Under the pieces are notes generated by a model that worked only from the letters and a program-made list of their open reading frames with translations, ran no database searches and was not told the origin of the DNA. 64,000 bases of DNA. Source: Ampullaceana balthica. Lineage: Eukaryota; Mollusca; Gastropoda; Lymnaeidae. The position numbers and the translations under genes were made by a program. The stretch spans positions 310,001-374,000 of the forward strand of contig CALYLW010000425.1 of NCBI GenBank assembly GCA_944989445.1, read 5' to 3'. Of this stretch, positions 56,226 through 64,000 are shown piece after piece; position 1 is the stretch's first letter, and the number at the start of each line of letters is the position of its first letter.

Positions 56226-56489
56226 ATATATATATGTATATGGAGATGTGTTAATATAGATCTATGTATATATATATTAATTATAGAATTGTATTGTGAT
56301 TTTAAAAATCAAAACCATTAATTCGAGTCTGTGTATTTTCCATGTATTCTCCCTTATTTCGCTTCGCGTATTTACTGTCAACACAGTCAATTAATCACAA
56401 CTAAAACGAAACTAAACTGTTTAACTCCCTTACTTGACAAATTCAATAGAAATTTTGTGGGGCATTTGGCAGCTGTTTTAATGCAAGAG

Positions 56490-56690
56490 AAGATTCATTC
56501 CAGTAATTCAGTAATTATTGATTTCTTTGCGAGGTAAGATTCATTCCAGTAATTCAGTAATTATTGAGTTCTTTGGGAGGTAAGAGTTATTCCAGTAATT
56601 CAGTAATTATTGAGTTCTTTGGGAGGTAAGAGTTATTCCAGTAATTCAGTAATTATTGAGTTCTTTGGGAGGTAAGATTTATTCAACTAG
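56490..56690. repeat. 47-bp tandem repeat, four copies
   Basis: Unit gaggtaagattcattccagt then aattcagtaattattgagtt and ctttggg, in chitinase intron 2. Each unit carries a donor-like GAG|GTAAGA. Confidence 0.9.
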
Positions 56691-56968
56691 TCATTGAAAT
56701 AATCAACGAGATATCCCAGACTTTATCACTGCTGTCAATTAGAAAGAATGGGGGTTTGGGGGGTGTAAAGAGAGCAAGCCGCACCGTAGACTGTTTCATT
56801 GGTAATAGTAGACTTGTAAAGTGACCACGTGTCTCTTGGGTTCCATCCTGTCACGTGACAGCCTTGGGTGCGGCTTGGGAAGCTGCCCGCAGAACAAACA
56901 CATGAGAACTTTAAAGTCTGTGTACATCTGTGTACATCTGTGTACATTATAGAATTGGAACTCTCCAG

Positions 56969-57221
56969 GTACACACGGTTCAACGGACTCAAGAAAAAGA
57001 ATCCGCAACTGAAAACACTTCTAGCCGTCGGAGGGTGGAACTTGGAGTCAGCGCCATTCTCACGGATGGTATCCACTGACAAGAACATGAATGTCTTCGT
57101 CCAGACCTCCATAGAATTTTTGCGCAAGCGTGCATTTGACGGGCTCGATCTGGACTGGGAATACCCGACACTCAGAGGGGGAAAACCCGAAGACAGGGAA
57201 CGCTTCACCAAACTGGTCAAG
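56969..57221 (+). CDS. Chitinase (GH18), exon 3 with catalytic motif
   Basis: The acceptor is tctccag at 56968. It is 253 nt, its first base completes a Leu codon, and it ends in phase 0 at AAG|GTATAAG. It encodes [11 protein letters not shown] (the SxGG-like strand, residues about 99-109) and [11 protein letters not shown] with the DGxDxDxE active site: E149 in my numbering is the proton donor, and D145 and D147 are also kept. The protein should therefore be an active chitinase that cleaves beta-1,4 bonds in chitin, secreted for digestion, defence or shell and cuticle turnover. Which of these roles applies cannot be read from sequence. Confidence 0.95.
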
Positions 57222-57834
57222 GTATAAGTATAAGGTCGTGCATCCGTGCATAATTGTCGTTGTGTGCATTCATTGACGTACTACATCCAATGTTGTTTTT
57301 TTTTACCTGGCAGAACGCGCCGGAAAGGGCGGCACCTTTTTCCACAGGCTTTTTATATTATTACTGGCTAAATTGTTTGATTGATGTCACTGTTTTTTCA
57401 GCTTGTGTTGAATATGCGTTTAGGTAAATTTCTTTTTTAGAAAAGGAAAAAAAGGCACTGGCTACATCTAAACTCTCAGTAACTTGCCAAACGAGGATGA
57501 AAAAAAAAGGGGCTTGGAATATTTATTAATTAATTTTTATTTTGGAGGTGGGGGGGGGGAGAAGTGGCTTTTTTTTTCTCCACCTGAATCGTGCGTCAGC
57601 TGCAAAACGAAGTAAACTGAATGGGGTGAGGCCAAAATCATTGCACCTTCAAAAGTTTCAATTACCGCCTCATTTGTAATTAAAACTTCATTTCTAGGTT
57701 TGGCTTCCGTTTGTTTATTGATAAGACTCCAGGGTTCAGAGGTCAGTTGTGTTTCTGTTCAAGAGATCTTTTCTTTAAGTCTGTCTAAAACCAAGTTCTC
57801 TAATTCTTGGGTGCCGAACCGAGGTAGAAGAGTG
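57222..57834 (+). other. Chitinase intron 3, no feature
   Basis: Unique-looking intron sequence with T and G runs. The 73-codon ORF at 57700-57921 overlaps a SINE relic and is not credible. Confidence 0.5.
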
Positions 57835-57972
57835 TCGTGGGTTCTATTCTCGGTGCTGGCATGGCCCCCGGGGCATTGTGCTGGCCACAAAATCCCTTGC
57901 TCGTTAGTGGTGGCTAAATAAAACTATTGAACGCTACTTCACTTGCCCCATAGTCCGTCATGGACTGGAAAG
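57835..57972 (+). mobile_element. Diverged SINE relic
   Basis: gaacgctacttcacttgccc then catagtccgtcatggactgg corresponds to the body of the SINE at 55939-56225 (gaacgctgcttcacttgcca, agaccggcatggtctgtgga). The preceding gggttctattc is a decayed B box. The LINE-type tail is absent. Confidence 0.6.
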
Positions 57973-58292
57973 GGGGTTATAATTCTTGGGAAAGCTGTTT
58001 TGAGGTCTATAACTTCGTGAAGATCTTGTATCAAGGAACAGACAAGCTTCAGTTTTGTTTGTTTCTTTCATTGATAGAAGGGGTGGGGCTATCTCAGTCC
58101 ACATGGACAAGTAAAAATAACAAGTTGCGTTTCTGTTAAATTTGATAGCTAAACCAATCAGTACTTCTTAAAATAAAAGATAGTGTGTCAAATTTTCTGT
58201 TCTTTCACATAAATAAGATTTACAGTCAAATTTTCTGTTCTTTCACAAATATAAGATTTACAGTCAAATTATCTGTTCTTCCATACATAAAG

Positions 58293-58417
58293 GATCTTGC
58301 AGCAGCTTTTCGAGCGGAGGCACTGAAAACAAGCCGAGAAAAACTTCTGCTGACAGTAGCTGTAGGGGCTGGGAAGAAAACTATAGACGAAGCTTACGAT
58401 GTCGAGGACATAGGGAG
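58293..58417 (+). CDS. Chitinase (GH18), exon 4
   Basis: An acceptor (acataaag) is followed by 125 nt in phase 0 encoding DLAAAFRAEALKTSREKLLL, then TVAVGAGKKTIDEAYDVEDI. The TxAVxAGK strand and the YD...DI segment are standard in GH18 chitinases between the catalytic strand and MxYD. It ends in phase 2 at GGGAG|GTAAGCC. Confidence 0.93.
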
Positions 58418-58431
58418 GTAAGCCAAGGAAA

Positions 58432-61136
58432 TAGGACCGGAAGTTGTACAGCTAGAGCCAGAAGTTGTACAACAAGGACCCGAAATTGTACAGCTAGAGC
58501 CATATGGGTACATATAGGGCCAGAAGTTGTTGTACAGATAGGACCAGAAGTTGTTGTACAGATAGGACCAGACGTTGTTGTACAGCTAGGACCAGATGTT
58601 GTTGTACAACTAGGACCCGAAATTATACAACTAGATCCATATGGGTACAGATAGGGCCAGAAGTTGTTGTACAGATAGGACCAGAAGTTGTTGTACAGCT
58701 AGGACCAGAAGTTGCTGTACAGATTAGACCAGAAGTTGTTGTACATATAGGACCAGACGTTGGTTGTACAGCTAGGACCAGAAGTTGCTGTACAGATAGG
58801 ACCAGAAGTTGTTGTACAGATAGGACCAGAAGTTGGTTGTACAGCTAGGACCAGAAGTTGCTGTACAGATAGGACCACAAGTTGTTGTACAGATAGGACC
58901 AGAAGTTGTTGTACAGATAGGACCAGAAGTTGTACAGCTAGAACCACATGTTGTTGTACAGCTAGGGCCAGAAGTTGTTGTACAGCTAGGACCAGAAGTT
59001 GTTTTACAGCTAAGACCAGAAGTTGTTGTACAGCTAGGGCCAGAAGTTGTTTTACAGCTAAGACCAGAAGTTTCTGTACAGATAGGACCAGAAGTTGTAC
59101 AACAAGGACCCGAAATTGTACAGCTAGAGCCATATGGGTACATATAGGGCCAGAAGTTGTTGTACAGATAGGACCAGAAGTTGTTGCACAGATAGGACAA
59201 GACGTTGTTGTACAGCTAGGACCAGAAGTTGTTGTACAACTAGGACCAGAAGTTGTTGTACAGCTAGGACCAGAAGTTGCTGTACAGATAGGACACAGAA
59301 GTTGTTGTACAGATAGGACCAGAAGTTGGTTGTACAGCTAGGACCAGTAGTTGCTGTACAGATAGGACCAGAAGTTGTACAGATAGGACCAGAAGTTGGT
59401 TGTACAGCTAGGACCAGAAGTTGCTGTACAGATAGGACCAGAAGTTGTTGTACAGATAGGAACAGAAGTTGTTGTACAGATAGGACCAGAAGTTGTACAG
59501 CTAGAACCACATGTTGTTGTACAGCTAAGACCAGAAGTTGTTGTACAGCTAGGGCCAGAAGTTGTTGTACAACTAGGACCAGAAAATGTACAGCTAGGGC
59601 CAGACGTTGCTGTACAGCTATGGTCAGAAGTTGTTGTACAGCTAGGGCCAGAAGTTGTACCGCTAGGACCAGAAGTTGTACAGCTAGGACCAGATGTTGT
59701 TGTACAGCTAGGACCAGAAGTTGTACAGCTAGGACCAGAAGTTGTACAGCTAGGACCAGAAGTTGTTGTACAGCTAGGACCAGAAGTTGTTGTACAGCTA
59801 GCACCAGAAGTTGTACAGCTAGGACCAGAAGTTGTTGTACAGCTAGGGCCAGAAGGTGTTGTACAGCTAGGGCCAGAAGTTGTTTTACAGCTGGGGCCAG
59901 AAATTGTTGTACAGTTAGGGCCAGAAATTGTTGTACAGCTAGGGCCAGAAGTTGTTGTACAGCTAGAGCCAGAAATTGTTGTACAGCTAGGGCCAGAAGT
60001 TGTTGTACAGCTAGGGCCAGAAATTGTTGTACAGCTAGGGCCAGAAGTTGTACAGCTAGAGCCAGAAGTTGGTTTACAGCTAGGACCAGCAGTTGTTGTC
60101 CAGCTAGAGCCAGGCGTTGTTGTACAGCTAGGACATGAAGTTGTTATACAGCTAGGACCAGAAGTTGTTGTACAGCTAGGACCAGAAGTTGTACAACTAG
60201 GACCAGAAGTTGTTGTACAGCTAGGACCAGAAGTTGTTGTACAGATAGGACCAGAAGTTGTTGTACAGATAGGACCATAAGTTGTTGTACAGCTAGGAGA
60301 GAAGTTATTGTACAACTAGGACCCGAAATTGTACAGCTAGATCCAGAAGTTGGTTTACAGCTAGGACCAGAAATTGTTGTAGAGCTAGGGCCAGAAGTTG
60401 GTTTACAGCTAGGAACAGAAGTTGTTGTACAGCTAGGGCCAGAAGTTGTTGTACAGCTATGACCAGAAGTTGTTGTAGAGCTAGGGCCAGAAGTTGGTTG
60501 TACAACTAGGACCAGAAGTTGGTTTACAACTAGGACCAGAAGTTGTTGTACAGCTAGGAGAAGAAGTTGTTGTACAGCTAGGGCCAGAAGTTGCTGTACA
60601 GCTAGGGTCAGAAGTTGTTGTACAGCTAGGGCCAGAAGTTGTTGTACAGATAGGATCAGAAGTTGCTGCACAGCTAGGACAGAGAAGTTGTACAGCTAGG
60701 GCCAGACGTTGTACAGCTAGGACCAGAAGTTGTACAAGGTAGGACCAGAAGTTGTTGTACAGCTAGGACCAGAAGTTGCTGTACAGCTAGGGCCAGAAGT
60801 TGTTGTACAGTTAGGACCAGAAGTTGTTGTACAATTTGGACAAGAAGTTGTACAGATAGGACCAGAAGTTGTACAGCTAGGGCCAGAAGTTGTTGTACAG
60901 CTAGGGCGAGAAGTTGTTGTACAGCTAGGACCAGAAGTTGTTGTACAGCTAGGACCAGAAGTTGTACAGATAGGACCATAAGTTGTACAGCTAGGGCCAG
61001 AAGTTGTACAGCTAGGGCCAGAAGTTGTTGTACAGCTAGGACCCGAAGTTGTACAGCTAGGACCAGAAGTTGTACAGCCAGGACCAGAAGTTGTACAGCT
61101 AGGGCCAGAAGTTGCTGTACAGCTATGGTCAGAAGT
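58432..61136. repeat. 2.7-kb minisatellite in chitinase intron 4
   Basis: More than 110 units of the core caggaccagaagttgt-type sequence (gttgttgtacagctagga then ccagaa), mostly 24 bp with 21- and 27-bp forms that differ by whole gtt triplets. It starts about 14 nt after the donor. Because unit lengths are usually multiples of three, long ORFs appear on both strands; they are artefacts. Blocks such as the one with catatgggtacatatagggc recur at 58500, 58640 and 59130, showing segmental duplication. Confidence 0.96.
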
Positions 61137-61374
61137 ATAAACATGTACCATAAAATTAAAATTTGGTAAAGAAATGTAAATGTTTGACAAGAAAGGGTAC
61201 TATAGTTTTTAAAGTTAAGAAAATTAAATGCATAAAAGTATGAAAGTAAGTAAATAAATGTAGCAAATCTAACAAATTATATTTGCTTATGTGTATTGTA
61301 CTGTTATTTATGTGGTTATTATGAAAAGAATGTATATTTAAATTATTATGTTTGTTATTATCTCCATGTAAAGT

Positions 61375-61440
61375 GCTGTGAGCCCGGCTCGATGCTGGGA
61401 AACAGCGCTATAAAAATTACCAATTTATTATTATTATTTT
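61375..61440 (+). mobile_element. Intact CR1/L2-like LINE 3' tail
   Basis: tgtaaagtgctgtgagcccg, gctcgatgctgggaaacagc, gctataaaaatt, then (ATT)n. It is the uninterrupted reference for the split tail at 4889-7289 and for 20022-20112. Confidence 0.72.
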
Positions 61441-61751
61441 TATTTAATGTAAAGTAAATACAAGAAAACAAAGCTAAGCAAAGAAAAGCAGTAAATCTAA
61501 CATATGTGCCTCTGAGCCAAAAAATGCAAAGACATATTCTATTTTACAAAAAAATGTTGCATATCTCTTATTTTAAACATACAGCACAGATATGATAAAT
61601 TTGTATCGTTTGTCTCTTATGTTATAATCTGGTAACAAAACAGCAACAAAATATTTTATTATAGGAAAAATAAAACAGCTATAAAATATAGTTGGTGGAT
61701 TTATGACTGTGGCGTATGACTATTAATGTATTAATGTTTTCCACCAATCAG

Positions 61752-61854
61752 AGATGCTGATTTCATTAACCTCATGTCCTATGACTTGCATGGCGCCTGG
61801 GACACAGAAGTGGGCCACAACAGTCCGCTCTATTCAAGCGACACCTTAAGTGTG
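61752..61854 (+). CDS. Chitinase (GH18), exon 5
   Basis: The acceptor ccaccaatcag is followed by 103 nt encoding [20 protein letters not shown], then [15 protein letters not shown]. The MSYDLHG(A/S)WD segment is the GH18 motif whose Tyr lies in the active site. It ends in phase 0 at GTG|GTACGT. The total from the five exons is 245 residues; the remaining barrel and any chitin-binding domain lie beyond position 64000. Confidence 0.94.
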
Positions 61855-61882
61855 GTACGTCATTCATTTGTCTCATAAAAGT

Positions 61883-62262
61883 GGTCACCAAAGACATCTA
61901 GACCAGCAGTAACCAACACATATTTACCAGTGGTCACCAAACACATCTATACCAGTGGTCACCAAACACATCTAGACCAGTGGTCACCAAACACATTTAG
62001 ACCAGTGGTCACCAACACATATTTACCAGTGGTCACCAAACACATTTAGACCAGTGGTCACCAAACACATCTAGACCAGTGTTCACCAACACATATTTAC
62101 CAGTGGTCACCAAACACATCTATACCAGTGGTCAACAAACACATCTAGACCAGTGTTCACCAAACACATCTAGACCAGTGGTCACCAAACACATCTAGAC
62201 CAGTGTTCACCAAACACATCTAGACCAGTGGTCACCAAACACATCTAAACCAGGGGTCACTA
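61883..62262. repeat. 25-bp minisatellite in chitinase intron 5
   Basis: About 15 copies of ccagtggtcaccaaacacat-ctaga with variants (acacatatttac). It begins about 26 nt after the exon 5 donor. Confidence 0.95.
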
Positions 62263-62365
62263 ATGTTCGCCCTAAGATTCGATGGTACGTGTGAAAAGTA
62301 ATAGAAACTCATATGCAAATTAGCAAATCATCAAATTTGGCGCGGTGATTTAAAAAAGGTAGTTC

Positions 62366-62460
62366 TGCCGTAATACTAAACTGCCGTAAGACTAAACTGC
62401 CGTAAGACTAAACTTCCGTAATACTAAACTGCCGTAAGACTAAACTGCCGTAAGACTAAG
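62366..62460. repeat. 16-bp minisatellite
   Basis: Six copies of ctgccgtaagactaaa, ending at the terminus of a GTGACG-type element. Confidence 0.93.
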
Positions 62461-62655
62461 GGGCCGTCCATAAATGACGTCACGCACCTAGGGGGGGGAG
62501 GGGGGTCACACTTGTGTGACGTTGCGTGACGAGGGGGAGGGAGGGGGGTTTGAAGAAATGTGACGTCACATCAAAAGGGTAACTTTAAATAAAACGTCCA
62601 CTGAAATATTTGGTCGCTTACAATTTATTTAATGACTTTTTTTTTCTTTTAAAAT
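62461..62655. mobile_element. Left end of a GTGACG-type TIR element
   Basis: ggggccgtccataaatgacg then tcacgcacc, a G-run, and gtgtgacgttgcgtgacg repeats, followed by the interior shared with 28270-28340 (aactttaaataaaa, aatttatttaatgac). The matching right end is not in the window. Confidence 0.65.
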
Positions 62656-62725
62656 CAGTGCTTCTCAATGTGCTGGTCGGTAGGCCATCAGACGCTGGTT
62701 GGCGTATGCTATCAAGACACGAAAA
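62656..62725. mobile_element. hAT-type terminus scrap
   Basis: cagtgcttctcaatgtgctg then gtcggtaggcc resembles the left end of the element at 63188. No right end was found. Confidence 0.5.
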
Positions 62726-63187
62726 TTAAATCTAATTATAATCCTTAAATTTGAGAATCCACAAGATAACATATGAAATTGTTACACTGCGTCGTTTGAT
62801 GTTGACATCAAAGAATTTGTGATCTAACCGCAGCTCCGTTTGGTTCTCTCATGCCCGTTACCACAAAATATACAATTTTATGTATGCGTTACCCCCCCCC
62901 CAGACTCTAGGTCCTGCTCATGTGACTCGGGGATTTTGGGGGAGCGTCTTTAGCACCCCCTCCGAAAATGCTACTGGTGAGTTTTACAAGCATGACAAGT
63001 GTCTAAAAATGATTTGAATAGGATTATGTGTAGATATTTTAAGTCAAAACGACACGGAATATCCTTTTTCTTTAAAAGGGGAGGGGGGGGAGGGAATCTA
63101 TTTGATAGAATTAAAAACGTTTTAAGTTTGATATAATTGTTCGATGGTTTTTGATAAAACGCCCCTGGCCATTCTAGTCTTCTAGAT

Positions 63188-63361
63188 CAGTGCTTCTCAA
63201 AGTGGTGGTCCGCGGACCGATGCCAACCGCTGCCGGTCCGCAGATGTTCTCAAAAATAGGACAGAAAAAAATGTCAGTGCAGGGAAAATAGTGCACAGGT
63301 CCCTGGTACAATGGAAAAAATTCCTGCTGGTCCGCAATACTAAAAAGTATGAGAAGCACTG
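63188..63361. mobile_element. Complete hAT-type MITE, 174 bp
   Basis: Termini cagtgcttctcaaagtgg and agtatgagaagcactg are inverted. The 8-bp target duplication TTCTAGAT is exact (63180-63187, 63362-63369). The interior has ggtccgcggaccg and ctgctggtccgcaata, typical of short hAT-derived elements. Confidence 0.9.
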
Positions 63362-63369
63362 TTCTAGAT

Positions 63370-64000
63370 ATAATGATAAATGAGCCCATTTAAAATTAGT
63401 CAAGTATTCATTGACTTTATTGAATGCATCAAATTCTTGACATTGCAATTCGAGAGGAGAACAAAACAACTTTTCTTCTTAGCTCAGTTTTTAAGGCATT
63501 AATTTTAAATATCACAGAAATGATGCGTGATAAAGACAAGTCATGTGGATTAAGATTATTGTCACTCGTGTCAATATAAATGAAAGTATGGTAGATTTAG
63601 GTGTCTTCATATAGTGCGTAGGTAAGAAATCTACATAGTTGTCAAATTTTTAAAAAAATGCATTTTCTGGAAGGAACCTGTTTAATAATGGGCATATTTT
63701 CCAAGCGTACACGTACACATGACGTATTTTAATATATCTAGTGGATTGTAGTGGATGTTATATGTCCCAAATGAGTCTGCATTACCCCCTAAGAATTCCC
63801 TTTTTGACCCCAGTTCAGGTTATTTACCTCTGTTCGCCGACCTCTGTCTTACGGGATGCCCGTCAGTCAATTGAGGGATTTAAAAAAAATACATTTTAAA
63901 AATGTTATTTTTAAATAATTTTTTTTCTAAACAAAGACGTTAACCGTGATGATCAATAGTCAATGTTTAATTTGTATGCATTAAAATAAAATATAAGCTA
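63370..64000 (+). other. Chitinase intron 5 continued
   Basis: No exon recognised up to the window end. The expected next GH18 segment (NYW...GxP..KL..GxxxYG) is not present. Confidence 0.5.

Noticed and set aside
58504..61190. Many ORFs of 60-325 codons on both strands
   Set aside because: They come from a minisatellite with triplet-multiple units inside chitinase intron 4.
62904..62973. Possible chitinase exon 6 (acceptor after a C-run, donor G|GTGAGT)
   Set aside because: The frame joined to exon 5 reads TLGPAHVTRGFWGSVF, which does not resemble the expected GH18 continuation. Chance splice signals are more likely.

Overview
The window is eukaryotic and most like a gastropod or other mollusc genome. 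The reasons are split genes with GT-AG introns, a secreted GH18 chitinase, a Golgi-type carbohydrate sulfotransferase, many LINE, hAT, SINE and Helitron-like relics, a short TTAGGG tract, and an AT-rich background crowded with minisatellites. No species can be named from the sequence. By my addition of array lengths, about one third of the 64 kb is tandem repeat.

Two host genes can be rebuilt. (1) On the minus strand, a carbohydrate sulfotransferase spans about 13 kb: a signal-anchor exon (23472-23568), a 29-nt microexon (19840-19868) and a large catalytic exon (10599-11759) whose C-terminal tail is an 18-bp minisatellite. A complete hAT transposon (23662-27735) with perfect 8-bp target duplications and an intact 637-codon transposase sits 93 bp upstream of its ATG. 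(2) On the plus strand, a secreted chitinase starts at 53487 behind a TATA box. Five exons (245 codons, catalytic motif in exon 3) lie in the window, and the gene runs off the right edge. A lone chitinase-like exon with a damaged donor lies about 11.4 kb upstream (41924-42044).

Layout: 1-4298, 20-bp satellite. 4413-7920, 30-bp minisatellite split by a CR1/L2-like LINE that itself carries inserted DNA. 7975-9640, dispersed repeats and LINE fragments. 10599-23568, sulfotransferase gene with introns full of LINE, hAT and Helitron-like relics and five arrays. 23662-27735, hAT element. 28153-31250, a nested element with GTGACG-rich ends. 32900-40760, arrays, MITEs and dispersed repeats. 41924-42044, orphan exon. 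43597-46556, three arrays. 47186-51331, a nearly perfect 21-bp satellite of about 197 copies. 51704-52600, MITE with long inverted ends. 53437-64000, chitinase gene.

The most unusual pattern is that in four of the seven recognisable introns a minisatellite begins within about 0-26 nt of the 5' splice site. In chitinase intron 2 the repeat unit is itself a copy of the exon-intron junction, so the array repeats the splice donor dozens of times. This links array birth to splice donors and deserves a genome-wide test.
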